Source of the DNA: Pogonophryne albipinna
Taxonomy: Eukaryota; Chordata; Actinopteri; Perciformes; Artedidraconidae
Reading direction: 5' to 3'
Assembly (NCBI GenBank): GCA_028583405.1
Contig: CM053247.1
Coordinates: forward strand, 7,832,058 to 7,896,057
DNA: 64,000 bases
The translations under genes were made by a program, and so were the position numbers. Below, in pieces: positions 1-49,769 of the stretch. The notes below the pieces were generated by a model. It was given only the letters and a program-made list of their open reading frames with translations, ran no database searches and was not told the origin of the DNA. The stretch's first letter is position 1; each line of letters starts with the position of its first letter.

Positions 1-613
1 AGTGGTGCAGTGACGCGTCCTAAAACCCGGAAGTAAGCTGCGCTCGGGTTCCCTCGACAAAAAAGCAATGAGATTTCTCCAGAGGATTTTGGAAAATAGC
101 TGGAAATAAGGTCTGTGGAAAACGAACCTGTTAGATAAATGCACGTTTTGTTCAGCCGGATAATATCCACATGTCTACCCTACTTTTATAATTTTCTAAT
201 CATAAATCTAATCGAAAGATTTATGATCAATAGATTTATGATCAGCATAAGTTCGTTCATGATGGCTCATGTCAGTGATAGTGATGACATCGTTGCGAAA
301 TTATTAACCGAGTCATTTTCAAGATTGAGTTACAATGATAAATTGGAGTGGCAAAGGATCAGCTGCATGACCCCGCCATCAAGTGCTTCATCCTTGATGG
401 GGGTCAGAGGGCCTAGGTATTAAACTCACGGCTCGACATAAAATATGTCAGTAATTACACCACTGGTGATGTCCGAAGATTCTATGTGTGATAGAAACGG
501 CGGTTGCTAATAAGTGAAAATGTACTACCAATCGTAATCATGTTGACAAAAGTCCACCTTTAGCTTAGCGGTGGTGAAGCGCAGCCATGCCACCCTTATG
601 TGATCTGTTTTTA
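1..613. repeat. Diverged repeat copy A (unclassified DNA-transposon-like family)
   Basis: The segment opens with AGTGGTGCAGTGA, the same motif that opens the repeat at 37141. Parts of it align by eye to 37141-37615 in the same orientation (about 60-180 with 37180-37320). Other parts align in inverted orientation (440-490 with about 37440-37490). This suggests a family with long inverted ends. The left boundary coincides with the window edge, so the true end is unknown. The frames in it are short, and I see no coding potential. Confidence 0.4.
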
Positions 614-1350
614 GCCTAGCGTTAGCTTTTTCCTTTGGTGATTGCATTTACACATAGGTGTAGATTATCCTGCTGGACAAAACGCGTTAAATATTATAAA
701 CATATGTTTTCCACAAAGCTTTTTTATCAAAATATATCAAAATCCAATGGAAATATCCCCTTGCAATGCTCACTTTTGTTTCGGCTTACAAAAATACGTA
801 ATCACTGCACAACTCTTTACTACAAAAACATTGACTAATTATTTAAGTAACTTTGACACAACAAACGTTTCCTTAACCACATTCTTTTTTGTATTATTGC
901 CTAAACCTAACCAAGTTTGTTTTCTCCGAAGACAGAAGTCTAGTTTTAAAATACTGTATGTAACAAGATGCAATAGACAGATGTTGCTAGAAATACATGG
1001 AGAACGCGGGGAAAATTGAAACTTTTTGCATATATTATACAATTTCCTGTTTGAGAGTATGTTACAAATCTACAGTGAACAGCTCTATTGGTTCTTTCTG
1101 AGTGAAAATTATCATACCATCAACTCTATTTAGCTGTTTAGTAGTTTTTAATCCTATCATATGATTTTCCTTCGCATATACGTAGAGCTGAAATGCGATT
1201 TTCTCTTTGTTCACCGCTAGGTTGGGCCTTTAAGTTAAGTTAAGCTTTGTTTCTATGGTTACGTCCCCTGCTAGCATGCGCCGCTTCATATATCTGTCAT
1301 CTGATTGGTTGCTCAATTTTACGCTCAGCAAAAAAGTCAATGACATTTGT
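614..1350. other. No gene recognised
   Basis: AT-rich sequence with only short chance reading frames. I found no exon-like segment, RNA gene or clear repeat boundary. Confidence 0.5.
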
Positions 1351-1394
1351 GATATTGGGCTATATAAATAAACATTGATTGATTGATTGATTGA
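1351..1394 (+). repeat. 3' tail of a LINE fragment ending in (TTGA)n
   Basis: A 'gctatataaataaa' motif followed by four to five TTGA units is the usual 3' terminus of fish L2-like LINEs. The 3' end of the LINE at 23247 (minus strand) reads the same way. Only the tail is recognisable here. Confidence 0.45.
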
Positions 1395-2170
1395 ATGTAC
1401 TTCACAAAAAATGGCTATTTACCTTGCTCTGGATTCATTAGCTGTGGTATTGAGGGAAGGTTTAAGCATGTGGGATTCAAACCAGCAAACAGGGACACAC
1501 GCTTGCATGTCCACATTTACTTTATTGTCACATTCAAGTTTTAAATAAAGTTCATAAATAAAATGTCAAATATGTGGGAATAAGTGCACACTTTGGCAGA
1601 TGTTTTGAGTCTTAACCAAGTCAAATCATTGGCATGAACTTCACACACACCAACTCAACATGAGCTCAATGGAAAGACACACGCACTTTTGTTGTGTGCC
1701 ATTGTGAAGTGTTTTTGCATTTCTAGGAAAACAAAAGCTTCATCATGTTGATCGTTGTATGTGATAAACAAATTCCATTCATATCGTAGCAACAGCTGCT
1801 ACCACAGAACCAGATGGAAAACAATTCCAAAGAAGAAGATCTTCAGCTTGATTTCAACCTCGACAAAGAGAGTGCAACCAGGTTTGGATGGAGGCTTGCA
1901 GGTGTCAGCTTAGGATACTTGTTATGGAGATGTAGGGTATTTATGAACATGTGTACTTGGATTTGGAACGATGAATGATTACACTGAGAGGTTCATGTTT
2001 CAGTATGCATCCTAAACGTTGTGTCTATGGACTGTTATTGTGATCAGAACTACAAAATATAATATTGATTTGGCATTTCTACAATAAAAACTAGTTTTTT
2101 TTTTTTAAGTCACTAGGTACTTTTCTTGTGTTTGCCCCTTTACGCATCTTTCTACTTCTACAACACTGCA
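1395..2170. other. No gene recognised
   Basis: Non-coding sequence upstream of mmp11. Nothing specific is visible. Confidence 0.5.
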
Positions 2171-2340
2171 TTTTATAGGGGCCTAATATGCTTTTTGGGG
2201 TTACCCCTCTACTATAGTGTGTTATATAGGTATATATAATATAGCTACGTAACAATCGCGCTTTTATTAGCTAGCACTCCAACACATTGTACCTGATTGG
2301 CTGAGATAATTATTGTACCTTACACTTTTCATCACATTTC
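2171..2340. repeat. Fragment of the GGGGCCC-ended MITE family
   Basis: It begins with 'aggggcctaatatgct'. It also contains the 'gtaacaat-cgcgctt-ctagc-ctc-aacacattgtac' pattern seen again at about 41400-41455. It is a diverged partial copy of the family at 9640-10064, 41340-41650 and 42150-42450. Confidence 0.45.
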
Positions 2341-2646
2341 TTTGGCAACTTAAAGGTCCCATGTCATGCTTTTCCAGTTATTACCCGTCCCCTTGTGTGT
2401 TATGAAGGTTTTTCTGCATGTAAACGGTCTGCAGAGTCACAAACCCTAATGGAACCATTGGTCAAAATGGACCAATCCGTGGAGTCGTTACGTTACGTCC
2501 GCGGAGCCGTTAGGTTAAGTCCGTGGATTGGTCCACATAGGCCAATCCGCGGACTTCCTCACACACACACGACTCAATCTTTTCTCAGCTGCAGCTCCGC
2601 CGATTTCTCCTCCCTGAGACGGCGGGAAGCGGCGAGGCTGTGAGTC

Positions 2647-2647
<1 letters not shown>

Positions 2648-2703
<56 letters not shown>
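2648..2703 (+). repeat. (GT)28 microsatellite
   Basis: An uninterrupted GT dinucleotide run. It accounts for the poly-cysteine/valine and poly-threonine/histidine frames here, which are not genes. Confidence 0.95.
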
Positions 2704-2704
<1 letters not shown>

Positions 2705-2821
2705 CGGGCTGGGTTTCACTGTGTCTCGCTGTCTCGCAGACGGCCACTGGGCTCATAGGGAGGGGGGGGGCAGGAGCTCAAACAAGCCGTTTAGGACAGA
2801 GAGTGAATACACATACTATAC

Positions 2822-3071
2822 GGGCGGTGGTGGCGAAGTCCATAGGGACTTGGCTTGGCAACTGGAAGGTCACCAGTTCAAGTCCCGGAAAGACCAAGTG
2901 CTACCGAGGTGTCCCTGAGCAAGGCACCGTTCCCTACACTGCTCCCCGGGCGCTGTACATAATGGCAGCCCACTGCTCCTAACACTAGGATGGGTCAAAC
3001 GCAGAGGAACTGTTTCGTTACATAGTACCTGTACTGTGTAATGACAATAAATTGAATCTTAATCTTAATCT
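2822..3071 (+). mobile_element. tRNA-derived SINE with (AATCTT)n tail
   Basis: The head resembles a tRNA gene, with an A-box-like 'tggcgaagtccatagg' and a B-box-like 'agttcaagtcc' near 2875-2885. The body 'cctgagcaaggcaccg...cccgggcgctgta' is the conserved part of teleost SINEs that share 3' ends with L2-type LINEs. The tail is three AATCTT-like units. A 5-bp target duplication TATAC flanks it (2817-2821 and 3072-3076). The A box is degraded, so this is a retroposon and not a working tRNA gene. Confidence 0.7.
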
Positions 3072-3190
3072 TATACAGAGATGCTGTTTGAGAAACCAAT
3101 GTGAGTTTGGAAAATTGCACAATATAAATCTATTTTAGTAGACCTCAACAATGGAATTATGATCAGTAGAAATGGCCATGACATGGGGAG

Positions 3191-4247
3191 TTATTTTACT
3201 GATTAGCATGTTTTCTTTTCAGCTGTTTTGATTTCAAATGTAATTGACGAAATGAAGGACAACGTGTTCCTTTATGTATTGGGAAAATTATTTTACTTCT
3301 TAAGCCAAATAAATATTTAAAAAGCCACTTAGATCAGCAGGAAATTCGTAGAAACTCGTAATTCTCACAGGAAAAGCTTCAAAGCTACAAACATATGATG
3401 ATTTACAGAATATAATCTAGTTTTGACTACCAAACATTATACATATGATTTCAAAGTAGCACATTAAACATCTAATTACAGCAAACAGAACATCTATAAC
3501 CACTGTTTTTCAATGGCTGCCCTTTAATTGTGCTTTAAATTACATCCTTCTGCATTAATCAGCATTTTATGTGTTTACCATTTTTCTGCACCAGTGTCAC
3601 TTACAAAGATTCTTATTTATTTATTGGACTTGGCAGTGACTTGGGTCCTGATTTAGAGGCATATTTATTTTCTAATTGAGAGCTGCTGTCATGTTTTGGA
3701 ACGCTGCCACGTCTTGTAAAAAGAACTGAGAAGGAAAATGTATTGGGACCATCTGTGGGGAACATGAGATAGCTTGTTTATATAGTTCTTGTGAAGACAA
3801 TGGCCAGAGCAGGTTACTTTGAGAGTTACAAGAGCCTGTTTTAAGTCTGTTTAAGAGAATATAAAGAGTTTGAGGGAAATTCTGAGTCAAATAACAGTCC
3901 TGCGTGAGATCAAAAACAGTCTTCAACACAATGGAAATATATGGAGCACGGCAGAAAAACAGCAGATTATAATTTACAGACCTTCTTCAGATGCCAGCCT
4001 CAAGCGGATGATCTCATTGGTTGAGTTAAATATGAATGATTGAACTGCACTATGTTCCTGTATAACACAACAAAAATAGGAGAGCATCAAACACAAGTTT
4101 CTTTTACATTTTTATGGGGGTATTTGAATGATAGTTTAAGGTTGAAAGTTTTCGATTCTCAAATATGCTATTTACTGACTTGCTTAACAACAACAAATAC
4201 AGCTAGATTATTTATTTTTAGCTAGGTGTAGCCAAGCCCTTAAAGCA
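3191..4247. other. No gene recognised
   Basis: AT-rich sequence with chance frames up to about 85 codons and no recognised protein. No clear repeat boundary. Confidence 0.5.
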
Positions 4248-5262
4248 GGGGTGGGGAACCTTTTTCCTCTCAATTCAACTTTTACAACATTCTCAGAGGG
4301 CCGTACAAATTATTGACCTCTGCTTAAAAAAACTAAAATCACAGCCCATTCATTTCGCCTTTCTTTCATGCTGTGCAAAGAAAAAGCAACCTCTTAATCC
4401 AGATATTTTACCATGACTCGCGCATGCATGCACGGTTGTGGCATGACCACCAAAACAGAAAGATATGGACACAAGATGTGTGAAAATTCATTTAGTTTCA
4501 TATCCATGTGAACATGATTTCAGTGTGGGGTGGACCTAACCTACTCTAGGGGGCATACCTACTTTAAATATTGAAGTTAAAAGCATCAATCTGGTGCACT
4601 TTGAGAGCAACATTAGGAGATCTATGGATACATCTCTCAACATCCATATGAAACAGAACAGTAAGCAGATTTTCTTTTTCTTTATGGATATTTTACAAAT
4701 CACTCCCCTTTTAAACTGTATTCTTGTTTATTAATAACTTTTTTTACTTTCATATAGTATTTTATACCAGTTTTTCCTTTATTCTCTTATTTTTTTATAA
4801 CTACACTGAACAAAAATATAAACGCAACACTTTTGTTTTTGCTCCCATTTTTCATGAGATGAACTCAAAGATCTAAAACATTTTCTATATACACAAAATA
4901 ACCATTTCACTCAAATATTGTTCACAAATCTGAAAAGATCTGTGATAGTGAGCACTTCTCCTTTGCCGAGATAATCCATCCCACCTCACAGGTGTGGCAT
5001 ATCAAGATGCTGATTAGACAGCATGATTATTGCAAAGGTGTGCCTTAGGCTGGCCACAATAAAAGGCCACTCTGAAACGTGCAGTTTTGCTTTATTGGGG
5101 GGGTCCGAAAACCAGTCAGTATCTGGTGTGAGGGGTAGGGTTAGGGTAATGTTGTGAATTGAGTGGCCCATGGTGGTGGTGGGGTTATGGTATGGGCAGG
5201 CTTATGTTATGGACGACGAACACAGGCAAAGAAGTATATTTACCAAAAGAGTTGAAATATTC
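4248..5262 (+). mobile_element. hAT MITE fragment (CAGGGGTGGGGAACC end) interrupted by a Tc1 piece
   Basis: It starts with CAGGGGTGGGGAACC, identical to the left end of the intact element at 29674, and follows that copy to about 4800. It then jumps into Tc1-like sequence. The right hAT end is missing, so the copy is truncated. The shared core motif 'ggtgcactttgagagcaa' near 4595 links it to the elements at 6547, 29674 and 61975. Confidence 0.7.
4802..5225 (+). mobile_element. Tc1/mariner-type fragment
   Basis: After a TA dinucleotide comes 'cactgaacaaaaatataa', the well-known left end of a fish Tc1-like family. The related hAT copy near 30256 has no insertion at this place and serves as the empty site. 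A transposase-like scrap ('gttatggtatgggcagg') is visible near 5180. There are stop codons throughout, and the right end is lost. Confidence 0.6.
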
Positions 5263-5308
5263 CTTAAAGTGGACCTATCATGCTATATTTGAAACATATA
5301 TTGTAGGG

Positions 5309-5511
5309 CAGGGGTGGCCAACCAATCAGAGATAAAGAGCCAATCATTTTACTGTGTTACTGCAAAGAGCCACATCATACACAAAGGCACACATGCTGGG
5401 TGTATGTCCCTGACCTCTCTCTCTCCTTCTCTCTTTTGCTCTCAGCCTTTCTGTGTGCCCCTCTCTATCTCTCACACATACAAAATGAAAATCTAAAAAT
5501 GAACAATAATT

Positions 5512-5552
<41 letters not shown>

Positions 5553-6457
5553 CCTCCCATAGACACACACACCCTCTCACATACAGAAAGATATACCTCT
5601 GCTCAGCCAGATTTCCTATAAATGTCACAGTCCATGATATTGACAGAAATGGACTTAAACCTCTCCTACCAGTATTAAGTCCAGAGGCCAGTTATTGTCA
5701 ATCATTAATATTGTGTCTCACACACAAACTCTCAGTTCTAAACATTTGAAAAAAGTAGTTATCTTACTATGCATGTTGCTTCTTGAAACATGCAGAGGAT
5801 GTGGAAGGGGCTCAAATGCATGAAAGGGCACATCATTTAATAAAAATATGCCTGGCCTTTATTCTCTCTGTATCTCACACACACATTCATGACCGTCATT
5901 TTTCAAATAAATGTAAATAAATGAAGTGTATTTTAGTTAATTCTCCTCACATGACATCTCAACTTTTACCTAACCCTCTGACTGACAGAAGCTCTGCTGA
6001 CAGAGATGCACTTTCTCTCTTGTTTATTTCTTTACCGCGAATCACCAAATTCAAGAGTCCTTCTGTGTCAGTTGCCAGCTTTCCGGGAGCAGGCCTTCTC
6101 ACATACACATATACCACTGCAAATTGTTACCATTTTGATTTGACAACATTATATTGAGTTATTATTACGGTTTTATCTGAGTTATATTTCTGCCGATCGG
6201 AAGCAGATCTCTCCCTTCACTGTCACATCGCGAGTGCAGTAAAGCCCGCCTCCAGTACTGCAGGATCTGCATTCTGATTGGCTAAAGCACTTCTTTGTTA
6301 AAAACTCTGTGTAATGATTGGGCTGGAACTTGTGTGTTGTTAACCCTTTGTGAACTGGGATACATATGCGCAAAAAAAAAAAAACACAATTACAATTCGA
6401 TATGAACTGAGGAGCTGCATGAGACTCGGCTCTCAAGCCGCGGGTTGGCCACTCCTG
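5309..6457 (+). mobile_element. Non-autonomous hAT element, 8-bp TSD TTGTAGGG
   Basis: The ends are CAGGGGTGGCCAACC and an inverse GGTTGGCCACTCCTG. Perfect 8-bp duplications TTGTAGGG lie at 5301-5308 and 6458-6465. This size of duplication with CAGGG ends is diagnostic of hAT transposition. It carries a CA microsatellite and no transposase. Confidence 0.85.
5513..5551 (+). repeat. (CA)n microsatellite
   Basis: About 19 CA units inside the hAT element. Confidence 0.95.
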
Positions 6458-6546
6458 TTGTAGGGCCATACCTATACAAAACATGTCTGTGAAGTTTTTT
6501 TTTCAAAATACCAAACAGATCACCCATTGTAGCCATGCCTCATACT

Positions 6547-7495
6547 CATGGGCGTAATTTCCACTGGGGACAGGGGGGACATGTCCCCCCCACTTTTCAA
6601 AATCCCGTTTGTGTCCCCCCCACTTTTGAAATGTGTTTTTTTTTTTACGCAAGTGGTCATCGTCACAGAAGAGCATCTGTGTGTGTGGTAGGAGCGCATT
6701 TTGTGTGTGAGAGAGAGAGAGACAGAGAGAGAGACAGAGAGAGTTACGGGGGTTGTTGTTAGCATCTGGTGCTAGCTCGGAGCTAACGGAGATTAGAAGC
6801 TGTTTCAACAATAAGGAGAGGGAGATTCCTCAGAGATAACGTCAGCTCAGGGAGGTAAAGGACTCGCTGAGTGATTATATTGTAAACTTTAGTCTAAGTT
6901 ATCTCAGTGGGTCTCAAACGGTTTCCATCTATTTAATATAGTTGTTCAAAATAAGTTAAAAAATCATTCCAATGTCAGTAAAAAATTAAAAACACAGTTT
7001 GAAAGGGGAGTGATTAGTAAAATATGCATAAATAAAAAGAAAGAATGCAGAGTAGGTAAGATAAAGATAGGAGAGAGGAGTATATCAATGATGTGTTATT
7101 GGTTGTGAGCATATTTTAATGGTTTTTGGAGTATTGAAATAAATACAGTTCTGCGTCATATGAGTGTTGAGAGCTGTATCCATAAATCTCTTAATTTGTG
7201 CACCAAATTGATGCCTTTAACTGCAATTTAAAGAAAAATATCTTGCCAGGGGTGCATGCCCCCGGACCCCCTTATAGGATGTGAGGTCATCACAAATAAA
7301 ACAGGTTCATGGATAGATAAGTTTGCACACTCATTATATACACTACACATTTGTCTTGGATTAGTTAATACCATAGTCCCTAATATATATTTGTAGAAAG
7401 GCAGGAAATGGAATTAAATCGAGAACAATGTTTCATAGCGGAGGACCCCCTGTTTTGTGTCCCCCCCCACTTCTCAAACCAAAGTTAGACCCTTG
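6547..7495 (+). mobile_element. Non-autonomous hAT element, 8-bp TSD CTCATACT
   Basis: It starts CATGGGCGTAATTTCC and ends 'aaccaaagttagacccttg'. Duplications CTCATACT lie at 6539-6546 and 7496-7503. C-rich tracts lie just inside both ends. The interior, read on the minus strand, carries the same core as the elements at 29674 and 61975, including 'gtttgagacccactgagata' and 'agcaccagatgctaac'. A purine-rich (GA)n patch lies at 6709-6743. Confidence 0.8.
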
Positions 7496-7776
7496 CTCAT
7501 ACTGCTCAAACCCCTCTTTTGCAGCCCTGTTAGAGAAACGCGGATATTGGGTCCTTAGCTTGAAAAAAGAAGAAGAAGAGGAGGCGGAGCTAATGCCTGA
7601 TTAGAATTCTACCGGAGATAAAGTTAAATTCTACTGTGATAAAACGCCATCCTGTTTAAACCACGTCAAGGATTATTTCTGAAACAGTATGGAGCTCAAA
7701 TGCTTTTCTCTTGCAGGTTTATCACAAGGTGAGTTCCTTTTTTATCTCCTGCTTTTTAAACACATGTGCTCTACAC

Positions 7777-7845
7777 CAGGGGTTCCCAACCTTTTTTCCC
7801 AAGAGCACCCCCAAATGACTCCTATTGGAAGTTGCGCCCCCCCCC

Positions 7846-7889
<44 letters not shown>

Positions 7890-8547
7890 GGCGCAACAGT
7901 GGTAATTCAAGTTTAAAAGTCTCAAAAATGCTACAACTACTGTCACAAACTGGATGAATGTGAAGTATTTTGTTAAAGGAGGATGAAAGCGTAATTAAGG
8001 AGCACTATTGGAGTGACTTTGATGGTTATTGGATTCCCGCTGTATGAAGAAATTAAAGGACGGCGCAAACAGAAACAATTCACAAAGGGATTAAACTGTT
8101 TAAAACACATGCTCAAAGTAAGCCGGATTTTGCCGATGTGTTTATGTGGATTCAAAAATCGTAAATAATCTACAAAATGGAGGAGACCGATCTGATCGGA
8201 GCAACTGTGACAAATAATCCAACTGAAACCGGCATGGACAATGACTATGTTTAAAAAATGCGCTCATCCAGAAAAGCCCGGTTTGGACACTTTACGGGCA
8301 GAAGAAACATTTCTATTAAAGAAAGAATTATACATTTCTGTCTTTTTATGCCTTTAATAGCTACTAACTTGCATTTTTATTCAAATTAATTAATCAATTA
8401 TTTTTTATATTTTATTGTAATGTAGAGACAAGGCTTTTAGTGACAATCATGTATTGCGTTACAATTATATGTAAAAATAATAATAAATAAATAAATAAAA
8501 AGTCTAAATATGATATTTGGCCTCAAATCATCTGTTGGGAACCACTG
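7777..8547 (+). mobile_element. Non-autonomous hAT element, 8-bp TSD CTCTACAC
   Basis: The left end CAGGGGTTCCCAACC and right end 'tgttgggaaccactg' are flanked by CTCTACAC at 7769-7776 and 8548-8555. A C-run followed by (CA)n lies at 7837-7882. I see no transposase. Confidence 0.85.
7848..7882 (+). repeat. (CA)n microsatellite
   Basis: About 17 CA units following a C homopolymer. Confidence 0.95.
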
Positions 8548-8859
8548 CTCTACACAGTACAGGTTAGCTCTGAGTGTTAGCGAGGCTTGCTAATGTAAAC
8601 AAAGACGAGATTACGTCCAAAACACGTCAGGCATTGTTTCTGATAGCAACTTTCTGTGGGTCTGCTGCCGATTTGACGTCAGTTCGGATGGAATCTGTAT
8701 CCGCTCGTTGTACACCCGTTTTTTAAAAGATTTGGGTACGGAGGGAAAGAGAGAGGATTTTATTTTCTGACGCTGCGTGAGTTCCCCGACGCACCGGGGA
8801 CACATGTTTACGTATAAAAGACATCACAAAGTGCATTTTGCATGATAGGTCCCCTTTAA

Positions 8860-9639
8860 GGTACCCTGCATTGGCCCTTTGTGTTTTTCCGCTGCGACTG
8901 TCAAAGTTGTTCTCTGAAGCTGTTATTGTTTTTTAGACCAATGATCTGTACAACTATAAAACTGTTGAAAACAGGAACATAAATCCATGACTGTTATTTT
9001 TGTTACATGTTATTGTGATACTATGTTATGTCACCCAACTCACTAACAACTTAAATAAGAGGGTAATGACGTCTGACCGATTGAGGGTATGCTTTACATG
9101 TTACTTAAATTAGCATATGTACGTTACACATCTGCATCCAGTAACATTAATTATAGTCTCCTGTACGGAAATTACAAGTGTCACTTTCTTATAAAGCTTT
9201 TCCCTTTTCTCTTTCATTACATTTAGAAGATAACGGGCTTGATGTGGTACAGAGCTTGCAATTCCTTGTCAGGCATTCAGATTTTATTAGAGCCCTTTTT
9301 TTCATGTCCAAATCGCTTTTAAAAACCTGACAGCCATTAGACAGGAAATCTAAATTCTTTACTGCTATTAGTGGTTGTAATTATAGAAATGATCTCAAAC
9401 TGATTCACAGAAGGTTTCTTTTCTGCACAAGGGGACGGAGGTGGGTCAGAAACCCCCAGTGGGCCAAGCGTTTCATCTGACAGCTGCGAAAATAAATTAA
9501 GAGATTTCTATTTTTGTTTCTCTTTACCACACACAGTGTCTTTATCACATTTCTTGTACAAAATATACACTTTATACTTATTGCTTCCCCTTTAAAATCA
9601 GTTCAAATCATTAGTATTGCTCTATCAATAGTTTGACAT
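8860..9639. other. No gene recognised
   Basis: Non-coding, AT-rich. No repeat with clear ends and no exon-like segment. Confidence 0.5.
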
Positions 9640-10064
9640 TCTGAAAAAAGGTTTTTGTGCATGTAAATGGTCTGCAAAGGCTAAAATCCAAAAGTTCCCT
9701 CCAGAGGGAGATTCTCTCCCACACAATCCCCCCTGCCTGAAACGCCTCCATTTGACTCCTTTGTTTACTTCTACACTTTACGCTTGTATTGGCTAAAGAT
9801 CTTACACATTTTACATGATAAGTTAAGGGGTGGAGTGGGACATCTCTAAGCGGTTGACCAATCACAACAGAGCCGGCCAGCTAACCAATCAGAGCAGACT
9901 GGGCTCTGGTTTCAGACAGAGGGTGAAAAGAGGTGCTGCATGCCTGCATCACAGGCAGTATGAGAAAAATAGAGAGCTTTTTGAACATTAAAGAATGGAG
10001 ACATGACACAGTAGAGACACAAAATACAAATATGAACCCTGAAAGTGAGCATAATAGGGCCCCT
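9640..10064 (-). repeat. MITE copy of the GGGGCCC-ended family
   Basis: It ends in 'gagcataatagggccccttg'. It contains 'accaatcagagcagactgg' and 'gctctggtttcagacagag', both found again at 41340-41650 and, inverted, at 42150-42450. No coding capacity. Confidence 0.6.
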
Positions 10065-10278
10065 TGTAGGTGTTTGAATGATCTTTAGACAGAGCCAGGC
10101 TAACTTTCCATCTGCTTTCACTCTTTATGCTAAACTAAGTTATTCCTTTGACCCCAGCCGTGCACTTAACGGGGAACGTAACCAATTGACCACATCAAAG
10201 TCAGATCCCTATTGTTAAGAGGTTTTTAAGCAAAATAAGCAAAATAAAATTGGAATGAAGAATGAAGTGTCTCCACAG

Positions 10279-10620
10279 CAGTGGTGGAAAGTGACTAAGT
10301 ACATCTACTCAATATACTGTTTTTTAAGTTCAGGTACTTTTACTTTTACTTTTAAGTACTTTCATTTTATACTACTTTATATTTCTACAATACATTTGTA
10401 AGCCTATTTTTTATTTTTTACTCTACTACGTTTATTTTACAGATTTGTTTTCTAGTAACCTTATACATTCAGTACAAGTACATTTTTTAAAAGCGTACTT
10501 AAGTACTTTTAGTTAAGAACCATTCTCGATGCAGTACTTTTACTTAAAATGTAGTATTTCTACAGTGTGGTATTAGTACTTTTACTCAAGTAAAGAATCT
10601 GAATACTTTTTCCACCACAG
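10279..10620 (+). mobile_element. Short hAT MITE, 8-bp TSD CTCCACAG
   Basis: A 342-bp element beginning CAGTGGTGGAAAG and ending 'ctttttccaccacag'. Perfect duplications CTCCACAG lie at 10271-10278 and 10621-10628. The interior is full of 'aagtacttttacttt' motifs, typical of a family that is very common in fish. Only terminal inverted repeats and no gene. Confidence 0.85.
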
Positions 10621-11143
10621 CTCCACAGGGAGCTGAAACATGAAGGACTTTTAGTTAAATGAACAATAACATTTAAAAAATATATTTTTTTGGAGTATTC
10701 AGTGTCTTTCCTATAAGGTAGGCCTACTCGTCTGTGTTGTTTAACATTGATTATATATTTCTCCCCTCATAAAGAGGATTTGCATTTTTTGATTGGTTTG
10801 CTGGTTAGTTTTACTCTAGGTTTTTGTGTAATAATACTCTTATACTAATCCTATAATATCCTCTGCAGTGTGCCTGCCCATGCACTGCTGTCTCTGTTTA
10901 CAATGTTAAATGCCGTGTGTATTTAAGAAATATTAAATAACTAAATATATGGTTTCTTCATAATCAATAACCACAGGTGGGTGAATCAAGCAAAGCTCTC
11001 ATATGTTTTGAGTTGCCGGCACGCGGCAGAGAAAGGGTTAAGAGTCACATGGTAGCGGGTGGTATTATCAGCACTGGGCTGTAAAAAAAAAAAAAGTGTA
11101 AGTGGAGGAAAAAAACCTTTAGGAGAACAAAGAAATCAGAGTC

Positions 11144-11152
11144 TATTTAAAG
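11144..11152 (+). promoter_or_regulatory. TATA-like box of mmp11
   Basis: TATTTAAAG lies 110 bp before the start codon. This would place the transcription start near 11175 and give a 5' leader of roughly 85-90 bases. It is the only TATA-like motif close to exon 1. No transcript data support it here. Confidence 0.4.
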
Positions 11153-11261
11153 AGACGTAGCCCCGGATTCTGCAGCCGTGTGACTCCCGGCTTTGCTCAC
11201 CGCTCCTCCGGCGCCAAAACCAGCCTGCCTGTGCACCAGCTCGGTTCCTGACGGGGCGAGG

Positions 11262-49363
<38,102 letters not shown>

Positions 49364-49769
49364 GCTATGGAGAACAAGAGCCAGATTTATGACTATGAAG
49401 AGGAGTTCTTGAAGCAATGACGTTTGTCTGCTCATCCTGCGGTTTCCAGAAGGATGGCAATATATATCCGTTTACGCTTTCCTCCATTTATTACACCTTC
49501 TTCTCAGGAAAACCAAGTAATGTTTCCTCAGACTTAGCACCTCCTGTGCAGCTATACTCGTATTTATTTTTGCACATTTTTGTCACCATACAGCTGAGGT
49601 CTGGGCCCTGTATTAACAACGTGTGATGCTGCATCGCTCTCACTTCCTGTCTTTGAGCCTGGGATGTTTGACTGATTGTAGTTTTCAGAAACTGTAAAGG
49701 ATATTTTCCATTACATCTGTTCTGTAGTGTTACTTCCATTAGGAGCAAAGCAATGTAGTTTCAAAAACG

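Larger units (their letters stand above)
2352..3190 (+). mobile_element. TTAA-type MITE (AAAGGTCCCATGTCATGC end) with later insertions
   Basis: The left end TTAAAGGTCCCATGTCATGC is shared with a second copy at 59296. A decayed inverse of it ('catgacatgggga') appears near 3178-3190. Between the ends lie a (GT)n tract and a complete SINE, so the host element was interrupted after insertion. A TTAA target suggests piggyBac- or Kolobok-type mobilisation, which is an inference. The element codes for nothing visible. Confidence 0.5.
5268..8855 (+). mobile_element. TTAA-flanked MITE split by three hAT insertions
   Basis: The host ends are 'AGTGGACCTATCATGC' on the left and the inverse 'gcatgataggtcccc' on the right. 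TTAA lies on each side (5264-5267 and 8856-8859). Removing the three hATs inside leaves about 0.7 kb. A second copy at 31781-32664 shares the ends and interior pieces and lacks these hATs. The TTAA target suggests a piggyBac/Kolobok-like source (inference). No coding region. Confidence 0.7.

Noticed and set aside
2822..2895. tRNA gene
   Set aside because: A- and B-box-like motifs are present, but the A box is degraded and the segment continues into a SINE body with tail and target duplications.
5128..5150. Telomere-like 'gggttaggg' motif
   Set aside because: A single short occurrence inside a degenerate Tc1 fragment, with no tandem array.
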